From positions 558,001 through 622,000 of the forward strand of contig NZ_AUFN01000010.1 of NCBI RefSeq assembly GCF_000426525.1: 64,000 nucleotides of DNA. The letters are read 5' to 3'. This stretch comes from Nocardioides alkalitolerans DSM 16699. GTDB lineage: Bacteria > Actinomycetota > Actinomycetes > Propionibacteriales > Nocardioidaceae. The position numbers and the translations under genes were made by a program. The notes under the pieces are model-generated. The model was not told the DNA's origin, made no database searches, and worked only from the letters and a program-made list of their open reading frames with translations. Shown piece by piece: positions 8,982 through 15,665 of this stretch. Numbering within the stretch: position 1 is the first letter of the stretch; each line of letters begins with the position of its first letter.

Positions 8982-9050
8982 CGGAGCCCCCGGGCGCCGG
9001 CGTCGCAGGCAAGGGGAAGGCAGGCGACGCTCGTGCGACCGGGGGCTCCG
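8982..9050. other. Nested stem-loop downstream of the enoyl-CoA hydratase gene
   Basis: A perfect 12-bp inverted repeat (CGGAGCCCCCGG at 8982-8993, CCGGGGGCTCCG at 9039-9050) encloses a second 7-bp pair (GCGTCGC at 9000-9006, GCGACGC at 9024-9030) around a 17-nt purine-rich loop. It begins 21 bp past the stop of the minus-strand enoyl-CoA hydratase gene and could terminate or protect that transcript. No T-run follows. Confidence 0.45.
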
Positions 9051-9070
9051 CTCGTGTCGGCAGGCCCTGG

Positions 9071-9877
9071 TCAGCGCCCCGTGAAGCGCGCCGGGCGACG
9101 CTCCCGGGCGGCGCGGATGCCCTCGTGCAGGTCCTCGGTCGCGAGCGTGATCGGCTGCGCCATCGCCTCCCACTGCAGTCCGGCCTCCAGGTCGCGGTGG
9201 CCGGCGCGCAGGGCCAGCGTCGTGAGGCGGCTCGGCACGGGCGCGGTCGCGGCGATGCCGTGGGCGACCTCCAGCACCTCGTCGACGAAGCCCTCGCGCT
9301 CGAGGACGCGGGAGACCAGGCCGAGCGGGAGGGCCTCCTCCGCGCGCACGATGCGCCCGGTGAGCAGCAGGTCGCGGGCGTGGGCGGGGCCGACCACGTC
9401 GGGCAGGAGGTACGTCGCCGCCATCCCCGGGTGCATGCCGAGCTGCACGAAGGGCACGCCCAGCTTCGCGCCGGACGCGGCGTACCGGAGGTCGCAGGCC
9501 AGCGCGACGCACAGCCCGGCGCCGATGGCCGCGCCGTTGAGGGCGGCGACGGTCGGCACCTCGAGGCGGCGGATCGAGAGCCAGGAGCGGTAGAACGGCA
9601 GCATCCGGGCGCGGAGGTCGTCGACGCTCGCCTCCGGCTCGCTCGCGATCCACGAGGTGTCGCCGCCCGAGCAGAAGGCGGTGCCCTCGCCGGTCACGAC
9701 CACGGCCCGCACGTCCCGGTCGCCGACGAGCCCGTCGATCGCCTCGACCCACGACGCCGTCATCTGCGGCGACATGGCGTTGCGCTGGTCCGGGTTGTCG
9801 AGCACGAGGACGACGACGCCGTCGTCGTGCCGCTCGACGCGCAGGTGGGGCAGGGACGTGACCTGGGGTGCACTCAT
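9071..9877 (-). CDS. Enoyl-CoA hydratase/isomerase family protein
   Basis: 268-residue crotonase-fold protein. The first oxyanion-hole segment is GEGTAFCSGGDTSW (about residues 63-76) and the second is NGAAIGAGLCVALACDLRYA, followed by GVPFVQLGMHPGMAATYLLP. These are the usual enoyl-CoA hydratase landmarks; the catalytic Glu position of classical hydratases is not obvious (Pro-Gly-Met in that loop), so an isomerase or another acyl-CoA substrate is possible. It likely acts in fatty-acid or related acyl-CoA breakdown in the cytoplasm. It stands alone, divergent from the TOMM-like gene, with about 80 bp between the two start codons. Confidence 0.88.
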   Translation of the reverse strand: MSAPQVTSLPHLRVERHDDGVVVLVLDNPDQRNAMSPQMTASWVEAIDGLVGDRDVRAVVVTGEGTAFCSGGDTSWIASEPEASVDDLRARMLPFYRSWLSIRRLEVPTVAALNGAAIGAGLCVALACDLRYAASGAKLGVPFVQLGMHPGMAATYLLPDVVGPAHARDLLLTGRIVRAEEALPLGLVSRVLEREGFVDEVLEVAHGIAATAPVPSRLTTLALRAGHRDLEAGLQWEAMAQPITLATEDLHEGIRAARERRPARFTGR

Positions 9878-9958
9878 GGCGGCAGACTAACCATGCGCAG
9901 GGACAGGCCTGTGGAGGACGCCCCGCGCGGGCGCCGCGCGCGTGGAAGGCTCCGCGAC

Positions 9959-10972
9959 ATGGACTCCGCGCCCCACCCCCTCCCGTCCCCGGTCGGACCG
10001 CCCGTGGCACGGGGCGCCGGTCCTGCTGCCCGGCGTCACACCCTGCGGCCGGGGGTCGTGGCCGTACGACGTGGCGACGGCTGGCTGCAGGTCGGCACGG
10101 GCGACGACCGGCTCCTGCTGCCCGACCGGCCGGAGGTGCGGGAGCACCTGGCCGCCCTGCGGCGCGGCGCGGTCGCGACGACGCCGGCCGCGGGCGGCGC
10201 ACCGGAGCCCGCCGTGGCCGCGGCCGACCTCCGCCTGGCCGAGGCCGGGCTGCTCGTGGACGCCGACCTGCTGCTGGACCAGCTCGGACGATCACGTCGG
10301 GCGAGCGGTGGCGGCGGGGGCGACGTCGACGACCCGGGCGCGCACGTCGTCAGCGACCTCTTCGCCGGCGACCCCGGGTCCGCCGCCGAACGGTTGCGGC
10401 GACGGCGCGAGGCGCGGGTCCGGGTCGTGGCCCCCGCCCCGTGGGACGACGAGGTCGGCCGCCTGCTCGGGGCGAGCCTGCTGGGTCGGACCGACCCCGG
10501 TGACCTCCCGGCGGGAGGAGTCCTGGGACGGCCCGGCCGGGCCCACCCCGTTCTCGTCGTGAGCGCGGGCGAGCCCTCCCGCCACGTGCTCGACGACCTG
10601 GTGCGCGACGAGACGCCGCACCTCGTCGTGGTGCTGCTCGCCGGGCGCGCCCGACTGGGGCCGTTGGTCGAGGTCGGGCGCACGGCCTGCGTGCGCTGCG
10701 TCGACGCGAGCCTCGGCGAGGAGGACCCCCGGCACGCCCTCGTCACCGCCCAGCTCGCCGACCCGCCCGCCGGGCTCGCACCCGAGCCGGTCGACCCGGC
10801 CCTGGCCACCCTGGCCCTGGCGTGGGCGGTGCGCGAGCTGGCGACCTACGTCGAGGGCGGGCTGCCGACCACCTGGTCGACCACCCTCGACATCGACGCG
10901 AGCGGCCTGCCGCGCGCCACGCGCTGGCCGAGGCACCCGTGGTGCGGGTGCAGCTGGGACGCCGTCGGCTGA
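9959..10972 (+). CDS. Orphan TOMM cyclodehydratase-like / leader-peptide-binding protein
   Basis: 337-residue protein resembling the E1-like partner of azol(in)e-forming cyclodehydratases (bacteriocin biosynthesis cyclodehydratase domain, ThiF-related). The N-terminal part from HTLRPGVVAVRRGDGWLQVG to DRPEVREHL resembles the peptide-clamp region. The C-terminal half carries CVRCVD (CxxC, about residue 242) and a terminal HPWCGCSWD (CxC), a likely four-Cys zinc site. No YcaO protein, dehydrogenase or precursor peptide is encoded nearby. The ATG at 9959 is chosen because GGAAGG at 9944-9949 lies nine bases upstream; an in-frame ATG at 9893 lacks such a site. A strong bidirectional terminator follows. 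Confidence 0.72.
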   Translation: MDSAPHPLPSPVGPPVARGAGPAARRHTLRPGVVAVRRGDGWLQVGTGDDRLLLPDRPEVREHLAALRRGAVATTPAAGGAPEPAVAAADLRLAEAGLLVDADLLLDQLGRSRRASGGGGGDVDDPGAHVVSDLFAGDPGSAAERLRRRREARVRVVAPAPWDDEVGRLLGASLLGRTDPGDLPAGGVLGRPGRAHPVLVVSAGEPSRHVLDDLVRDETPHLVVVLLAGRARLGPLVEVGRTACVRCVDASLGEEDPRHALVTAQLADPPAGLAPEPVDPALATLALAWAVRELATYVEGGLPTTWSTTLDIDASGLPRATRWPRHPWCGCSWDAVG

Positions 10973-11003
10973 CGGATGCGTGACGGACGGGCCCGGAACG
11001 GGA

Positions 11004-11034
11004 CGAACCCGCCGGGACGGTCCCGGCGGGTTCG
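11004..11034. terminator. Bidirectional terminator hairpin between convergent genes
   Basis: A perfect 14-bp inverted repeat (11004-11017 and 11021-11034; arms read GAACCCGCCGGGA and its complement) with a three-base loop sits between the TOMM-like gene and the 54-residue gene, which converge here. There is no long T-run, as is common in high-GC actinobacteria. Confidence 0.8.
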
Positions 11035-11051
11035 ACGTGGGTGCTCGTCGC

Positions 11052-11216
11052 TCAGAGCGAGCGGGCGAGGTTCAGTCGCGCGCGGAGCGCGGCTGCCTCG
11101 GCCTTGCGGCTCAGGCGACGGGCGGCGAGCAGGCGCTGCGTGCGGTGGCGCTGCTCCGCCTCACGGAGCAGCTCGGCTGACTGCGCGCGGGCCAGTTCTT
11201 CGTTGAGCAATTGCAT
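11052..11216 (-). CDS. Small Arg/Leu/Ala-rich helical protein, unknown function
   Basis: 54-residue, strongly basic and almost certainly all-helical protein (MQLLNEELARAQSAELLR at the start, LRARLNLARSL at the end). No known domain. The ATG at 11216 is chosen because AGGA lies eight bases upstream; a longer in-frame start at 11267 adds a Pro/Thr-rich tail lacking such a site. It is the next gene downstream of whiB7 on the same strand, 163 bp after it, and ends in front of the strong terminator at 11004-11034. It could therefore be transcribed with whiB7 and belong to the antibiotic response, which is inference only. Confidence 0.6.
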   Translation of the reverse strand: MQLLNEELARAQSAELLREAEQRHRTQRLLAARRLSRKAEAAALRARLNLARSL

Positions 11217-11379
11217 CTCGTTGGTCCTGTTCTGGGTCGGTGCGGAGTGGGGGGTGGGAGCGGTCATCGGACTGCTCCGGCGGCGGTGCGCTCGATCGGG
11301 TCGAAGATCACGGGTGGCTCCTGGTGGTGGTGGCGGACGCTGTCTCGGTGGTGCGGATGGCGCGGGTGCTGCTCGGGGC

Positions 11380-11691
11380 TCAGGCGGCGACGGGGTTCTT
11401 CCGCGGGCGCCCCCGGGGGCGCTTGCGCGGGATCACCACGCCCTGGGCGAAGAGCTCACCACCCCACACACCCCAGGGCTCGCGCCGCTCGAGGGCTCCG
11501 TCGAGGCAGAGCGCCCGTACGGGGCAGTCCAGGCAGAGGGCCTTGGCCTCCTCGACGTCGGTCGGGGACTCGGCGAACCAGAGCTCGGAGTCCCCGTTCC
11601 GGCACGGGAGGAGGCGCTGGTCCACCTCGTCCGCGGCGTCGTGCAGGTCACCCAGGCTCACGGAGCCGGGCATCAGCTGGTGGACGGTCAT
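11380..11691 (-). CDS. whiB7: WhiB7-type redox-sensitive transcriptional regulator
   Basis: 103-residue WhiB-family iron-sulfur regulator. The four cluster-binding Cys are C30, C53, C56 and C62; the GVWGG turn is at 74-78. The C-terminal AT-hook RGRPRK (93-98) distinguishes WhiB7 from other WhiB proteins. WhiB7 partners the housekeeping sigma factor and activates intrinsic antibiotic-resistance genes and its own promoter. It lies next to uvrD2, mycoredoxin and nudC, the same neighbourhood as in mycobacteria. AGGAGGTGAC lies just upstream of the ATG. Expression is probably gated by the leader ORF and terminator described in separate entries. Confidence 0.93.
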   Translation of the reverse strand: MTVHQLMPGSVSLGDLHDAADEVDQRLLPCRNGDSELWFAESPTDVEEAKALCLDCPVRALCLDGALERREPWGVWGGELFAQGVVIPRKRPRGRPRKNPVAA

Positions 11692-11727
11692 GTCGTGTCA
11701 CCTCCTCTCGACGACCTCTGGTGGGTG

Positions 11728-11771
11728 GAAAAACGAAAAAGGCCACGGTTCCCGTGAGGGGACCGTGGCCT
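11728..11771 (-). terminator. Intrinsic terminator in the whiB7 leader (attenuator)
   Basis: Read on the minus strand, a hairpin with a 10-bp outer stem (11771-11762 with 11749-11740), an A-C mismatch, a 3-bp inner stem and a four-base loop is followed at once by TTTTTCGTTTTT (11739-11728). This is the only clear T-tailed terminator of its strength I see in the window. It lies 22 bases after the leader-ORF stop codon and 37 bases before the whiB7 ATG, so it would stop transcription before whiB7 unless its formation is prevented. Confidence 0.9.
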
Positions 11772-11792
11772 GGAGGCGCCGACTGAGGGATG

Positions 11793-12020
11793 TCAGACGG
11801 GGGGACTCCAGGCTGGGGTCCGCGGCTGGGCGGCCATGCCGGCGGCGACGCGGATCGCGGGGATCGCAAAGCCGAACGGCTTCGACGCGGCTGCCCGCAG
11901 ACGCACGTCACCTGCGAACGCGGCGACATCGCCGAGGAAGGCGTGGCCGCCCTCGGACGTGCCGGCGTACGCGGACGTGCTGGACGTCGCGAGCCACTGC
12001 GTCGTGGTGATGTTCTCCAT
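11793..12020 (-). CDS. whiB7 leader peptide (upstream ORF)
   Basis: 75-codon ORF between the predicted whiB7 promoter and its terminator, starting MENITTTQWLATSS and ending TPAWSPPV. A strong Shine-Dalgarno sequence (GAGGAGG) sits eight bases before the ATG at 12020; a GTG three codons earlier overlaps that site and is unlikely. The peptide has no known domain and no membrane segment. In other actinobacteria whiB7 is preceded by an upstream ORF whose translation status controls readthrough of a terminator; position, strong ribosome-binding site and geometry all fit that role. The last seven codons contain the 5' arm of a possible antiterminator (11813-11806). Confidence 0.75.
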   Translation of the reverse strand: MENITTTQWLATSSTSAYAGTSEGGHAFLGDVAAFAGDVRLRAAASKPFGFAIPAIRVAAGMAAQPRTPAWSPPV

Positions 12021-12100
12021 GGGGGCCACCTCCTCAGGTGTCGTCGTGCGCGGGCGTTGTCAGGACCCTGGTGCGCGGATGTGTTCGTGGACTGCGGAAG

Positions 12101-12138
12101 AAGTTACTCCCGCCGCCGTGTCATGAGCAATCTATTTT
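12101..12138 (-). promoter_or_regulatory. Predicted whiB7 promoter with WhiB7-type AT-rich element
   Basis: On the minus strand, AAAATAGA (12138-12131) directly precedes a TTGCTC -35 box (12130-12125). An 18-base spacer and a TAACTT -10 box (12106-12101) follow. An AT-rich patch just upstream of -35 is the known signature of WhiB7-activated promoters, including that of whiB7 itself. The AT-rich element overlaps the stop codon of uvrD2. The predicted transcript start near 12095 gives a leader of about 400 bases. Confidence 0.7.
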
Positions 12139-14233
12139 ATGACTCATTTCGCAGGAGTTCTCCGGCCGGGCTCTCCCCCGCCACCACGGCGAGCACCTCG
12201 TCGCCGTACTTCTCGAGCTTGGAGCGTCCGATGCCGCTCACCTTCAGCATGGCCTCGGGCGACGCGGGGCGCAGCTCGGCGAGCAGCTGCAGGGTCGCGT
12301 CGGTGAACACGACGTACGCCGGCACGCTCTCCTCGCCGGCCCGCTCGCGACGCCACTCCCGCAGGCGCTCGAAGAGGGCCTCGTCGTACGACGCCGGGCA
12401 GTCCGCGCAGCGGCCCACCTTCTTCTCCGCCGCCGTGTCGAGCGGCTTGCCGCACTCGCGGCAGTGCACCGCGCGCCGGTTCGACGACTTCGACGGCTTC
12501 TTGCCGGCCGCGGTGCTCTCGTCGAACGAGGTCGGGAGCACCGGCCGCAGGAAGCGGGACGGCTTGCGGCTGCCGCGACCACCCGGCTGACGCGCTGCGG
12601 CCCAGGACACGAAGAGCTCGCGGCGGGCGCGGGTCACCCCGACGTAGAGCAGGCGTCGCTCCTCCTCGATCGCGGCCGGGCCCTCGGCGTACGTGATGGG
12701 CACCGCGCCGTCGTGGATGCCGCACAGCAGCACCACGTCCCACTCCAGGCCCTTCGCCGCGTGCAGGGTCGCGAGCGTGACGCCCTCCGCGACGGGCGCG
12801 TGCTGCTCGGCCGCGCGCCGCTCGAGGTCGTCGACGAACGTGGCGAGGTCGGCCTCCGGGTCGCGGGCGTGCTGGATGGAGAGGTCGAGCAGCGCCTGGA
12901 GGGACTCCCAGCGGTCTCGGGTCTGACCACGGGCCGCCGGCGGCTCCGGCGCCCAGCCCATGCCGGCCAGGGCCGACCGGACCGACTCGGTGAGCGTGTC
13001 GTCGTCGCCGCCCGCACGCGCCGTGCCGCGCAGCAGCGTCACCGCCTGGCGCACCTCGGGCCGCTCGAAGAACCGCGCGGCGCCGCGGACGACGTACGGC
13101 AGCTGGCGCGCGGCCAGGGCCTCCTCGAAGGCCTCCGACTGGGCGTTGATGCGGAAGAGGATCGCGACCTCGCTGAGCGGCACCCCGCGGTCGCGCAGGC
13201 GGGCCACCTCGGTCGCCGCCGCCTCGGCCTCGGCCACCTCGTCGGGCAGCCCGCGACCGACGATCTCGACGCCCTTCGGCTGCTGGGCGACGAGCTTGAC
13301 GCCCTGGCTGGTCGTGCCGGCCAGGAGGGCGTTGGCGCCCGCGACGATCTGGGGGGTGGAGCGGTAGTTGCGGACCAGGTCGACCGAGGTGGCCCCGGCG
13401 TACTTCTTGCCGAAGTCACGCAGGTAGGACGCGTCGGCGCCCGCGAAGCTGTAGATGGTCTGGGCGGGGTCGCCGACGACGCAGATCTCGTCGCGGCCGC
13501 CGAGCCAGAGGTCGAGCAACGCCTGCTGGAGGGGAGAGACGTCCTGGAACTCGTCGACGACGAACCACCGGTACTGACGGCGCACCTGGGCGGCGACCCG
13601 CTCGTCCTCGGCCAGGAGACCGGCGTTCCAGAGCAGCACGTCCTCCATGTCCATGCGGCCCTGGGAGCGCTTCGTCTCCTCGTAGGCCACGAGGACGCGC
13701 GCGACGGCGGCCGGGTCGAGACCCGTCACCGAGCGGCCACGGGCGGCGGCCAGGCGCGGGTAGTCGTCGGGGCCGACGTTGCTGACCTTGCTCCACTCGA
13801 TCTCGGCGGCGAGGTCGCGCAGCAGCGCGGGGTCGGTGTCGATGCGCAGGCGGCGCACGGCCGGGCCGAGGATGCCGAGCTTGGAGGCCACGAGCTCGGG
13901 CAGCTCGGTGCGGTGGACCTTCGGCCAGAAGAACCGCAGCTGGCGCAGCGCGGCGGAGTGGAACGTGCGGGCCTGGACCCCGGGCGCGCCGAGGTCGCGC
14001 AGCCGCACCCGCATCTCGCCGGCGGCCCGCGCCGTGAACGTCACGGCGAGCACCTCGGTCGGCGCGTAGACGCCGGTGGCGACGCCGTACGCGATGCGGT
14101 GGGTGATGGCGCGCGTCTTGCCCGTGCCCGCCCCGGCGAGCACCCGCACGGGGCCGCGGAGCGCCTCGGCGACCTTGCGCTGCTCGGGATCGAGCGCGGC
14201 GAGGAGGGCCTCCGGCGTGCGCGTGGGGGGCAT
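12137..14233 (-). CDS. uvrD2: ATP-dependent DNA helicase UvrD2 with HRDC domain
   Basis: Superfamily 1A DNA helicase, 698 residues from the ATG at 14233. Motif I is AGAGTGKT, motif II DEFQDVSP, motif III VGDPAQTIYSFAGA, motif IV LVRNYRST, motif V TLHAAKGLEWD and motif VI YVGVTRARRE. The motor is followed by a four-Cys zinc-like segment (CRECGKP, then CADC) and a C-terminal HRDC domain ending at VSGIGRSKLEKYGDEVLAVV, the architecture of mycobacterial UvrD2. It probably unwinds DNA in repair and replication. The start is supported by the family N-terminus MPPTRTPEALLAALD. The gene lies between mycoredoxin and whiB7, as in mycobacteria. Confidence 0.93.
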   Translation of the reverse strand: MPPTRTPEALLAALDPEQRKVAEALRGPVRVLAGAGTGKTRAITHRIAYGVATGVYAPTEVLAVTFTARAAGEMRVRLRDLGAPGVQARTFHSAALRQLRFFWPKVHRTELPELVASKLGILGPAVRRLRIDTDPALLRDLAAEIEWSKVSNVGPDDYPRLAAARGRSVTGLDPAAVARVLVAYEETKRSQGRMDMEDVLLWNAGLLAEDERVAAQVRRQYRWFVVDEFQDVSPLQQALLDLWLGGRDEICVVGDPAQTIYSFAGADASYLRDFGKKYAGATSVDLVRNYRSTPQIVAGANALLAGTTSQGVKLVAQQPKGVEIVGRGLPDEVAEAEAAATEVARLRDRGVPLSEVAILFRINAQSEAFEEALAARQLPYVVRGAARFFERPEVRQAVTLLRGTARAGGDDDTLTESVRSALAGMGWAPEPPAARGQTRDRWESLQALLDLSIQHARDPEADLATFVDDLERRAAEQHAPVAEGVTLATLHAAKGLEWDVVLLCGIHDGAVPITYAEGPAAIEEERRLLYVGVTRARRELFVSWAAARQPGGRGSRKPSRFLRPVLPTSFDESTAAGKKPSKSSNRRAVHCRECGKPLDTAAEKKVGRCADCPASYDEALFERLREWRRERAGEESVPAYVVFTDATLQLLAELRPASPEAMLKVSGIGRSKLEKYGDEVLAVVAGESPAGELLRNES

Positions 14234-14308
14234 GGGGGAACATCTCCTCGGATTCGGTGGTTCTAGATGCGCCGACGACAGTAGACGCCAGAAGGGACAG
14301 TGGGTCCG

Positions 14309-14557
14309 ATGACCGCTTCGTTCACGATGTACAGCACGCCGTGGTGCGGGTACTGCCACCGCCTGAAGAGCCAGCTCGACCGCGAGGGCATCGCCTTCGA
14401 GATGGTCGACATCGAGCAGCACCCCGAGTTCGTGGAGCTCGTCGAGAAGGTGAACAACGGCAACCAGACCGTCCCGACGCTCGTCTACTCCGACGGCTCG
14501 GCGCAGACGAACCCCTCGCTGATCCAGGTGAAGGACAAGCTCGCCTCCCTGGCCTGA
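14309..14557 (+). CDS. mrx1: Mycoredoxin (glutaredoxin-like)
   Basis: 82-residue glutaredoxin-fold protein with the mycoredoxin active site WCGYC (C13 and C16). Other landmarks are the cis-Pro segment NGNQTVPTLVY and the closing loop SAQTNPS. Mycoredoxin-1 uses mycothiol to reduce mixed disulfides in actinobacteria, which lack glutathione. It is divergent from uvrD2 and convergent with nudC, the same gene order as in Mycobacterium. The ATG at 14309 is preferred to an upstream GTG because GAAGGGA lies about 11 bases before it and the N-terminus then matches the family. Confidence 0.9.
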   Translation: MTASFTMYSTPWCGYCHRLKSQLDREGIAFEMVDIEQHPEFVELVEKVNNGNQTVPTLVYSDGSAQTNPSLIQVKDKLASLA

Positions 14558-14605
14558 GCTCCCCCGGGCCCGCGCCCGCGTCGTACGGCGGGCCGGTCGG
14601 CCGGG

Positions 14606-15565
14606 CTACCAGCTCGAGTCGAGCGGCTCGCCGTACCACGCCTGGATCAGGCGGTGCGAGATCGAGACTCCCCCCGGCAGCATGAGCTCGCCGGAGGCGA
14701 GCCCGGTGCGGATGTCGTCCCGGGTGTACCACTGCGCGTCCTCGATCTCGGCGCCGTCGACGTCGATCTCGAGCGACGCGGCGCGGCCCGTGAACCCGAT
14801 CATCACGCTCGCCGGAAGCGGCCACGGCTGGTTGCCGAAGTAGGTGACGTCGGAGACGCGCACCCCGGACTCCTCCCAGACCTCGCGGCGCACCGCGTCC
14901 TCGAAGGTCTCCCCCGGCTCCACGAAGCCCGCCAGCGTCGAGTAGCGACCCGGCGGCCAGACCCGGTTGCGCCCCAGCAGGCAGCGCTCGTCGGCCGCGC
15001 CCGGCTCACCGTCCGTGATGAGCATGATGACCGCGGGGTCGGTGCGCGGGAACTGGTGCCGACCGCAGCCGCCCTCCGAGGCGCACGCCAGCACGTGGCC
15101 CGCCTGCGCCGGTGACAGCGGCCCGCCGCAGCGCGGGCAGAAGCTCGTGCTCCAGTGCCACTCGGCCATGCCCATGGCGTGGAGCACCAGGCCGGCCTCG
15201 GGGGTGTCCACGACCTCGCCCAGCACGTCGCGCAGCCCCTGCCACTGCTCCTCGGGCCCCGGGGCCCCGGCGGGGTCGATGATCGCGGCGAAGTACGACG
15301 CGTCGCCCGGCTGCTCGCCGAGGAGCAGGCGCAGGGCGTCGGGTCCCGCCGCTGCGTCGGGCAGGTCGGCCGTGGCGAGCCAGCGCGGGCGGCCGTCGGC
15401 CGCGAGCAGGCGGTTGCCGGCGATCACGAGCACCCGGGTCGCCGGGTCCGCCCACGTCCGCTCGAGCCAGTCCTCGTCGGTGCGCTCCAGACCGTGGCGG
15501 TCGTGCGCGTACGACGAGGTCGCGGCATGCGGGAGACGGTCCGGGAAGTCGCGACGATCTGGCAC
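14606..15565 (-). CDS. nudC: NAD(+) diphosphatase NudC
   Basis: 319-residue NudC. NudC hydrolyses NAD(H) to NMN(H) and AMP and removes NAD caps from RNA. A zinc ribbon (CPRCGGPL, later a second Cys pair in CASEGGCG) precedes the catalytic domain. The Nudix box GFVEPGETFEDAVRREVWEE is canonical, and the family-specific block reads QPWPLPASVM, equivalent to the NudC SQPWPFPxS motif. Length and order are typical. The 3' end faces mycoredoxin; the 5' end lies 99 bp from the aztD start, so the intergenic region holds two divergent promoters. Confidence 0.94.
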   Translation of the reverse strand: MPDRRDFPDRLPHAATSSYAHDRHGLERTDEDWLERTWADPATRVLVIAGNRLLAADGRPRWLATADLPDAAAGPDALRLLLGEQPGDASYFAAIIDPAGAPGPEEQWQGLRDVLGEVVDTPEAGLVLHAMGMAEWHWSTSFCPRCGGPLSPAQAGHVLACASEGGCGRHQFPRTDPAVIMLITDGEPGAADERCLLGRNRVWPPGRYSTLAGFVEPGETFEDAVRREVWEESGVRVSDVTYFGNQPWPLPASVMIGFTGRAASLEIDVDGAEIEDAQWYTRDDIRTGLASGELMLPGGVSISHRLIQAWYGEPLDSSW

Positions 15566-15626
15566 CCGTCGAGCCTACGTGGCGCCCTGCAGGACGCACC
15601 CGGGGGCCGACACCGCGTCCTCCGGG

Positions 15627-15665
15627 TTGACAGGCGACCCTTCCGTCCGATGAGAATGGTTCTCG
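15627..15665 (+). promoter_or_regulatory. Probable Zur operator over the aztD promoter
   Basis: TTGACA at 15627-15632 and GAGAAT at 15652-15657 form a promoter with a 19-base spacer. The 15-mer TGAGAATGGTTCTCG (15651-15665) overlaps the -10 box; it matches the actinobacterial Zur consensus TGAAAATGATTTTCA at 11 of 15 positions and keeps GAGAA/TTCTC dyad symmetry. A zinc-loaded repressor bound here would block transcription of the zinc chaperone gene. Confidence 0.65.

Noticed and set aside
8797..9012. Possible 71-residue minus-strand gene across the DnaA-box-like array
   Set aside because: No convincing ribosome-binding site, low-complexity Arg/Pro content, and its only patterned segment is just the translated 12-bp repeats.
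8740..9070. Chromosomal replication origin
   Set aside because: DnaA-like boxes are present but no dnaA, dnaN, recF or gyrB genes and no AT-rich unwinding region are seen.
9959..11216. A complete RiPP (TOMM) biosynthetic cluster
   Set aside because: Only one cyclodehydratase-like protein; the neighbouring 54-residue ORF is Arg/Ala-rich with no leader/core pattern and lies on the opposite strand.
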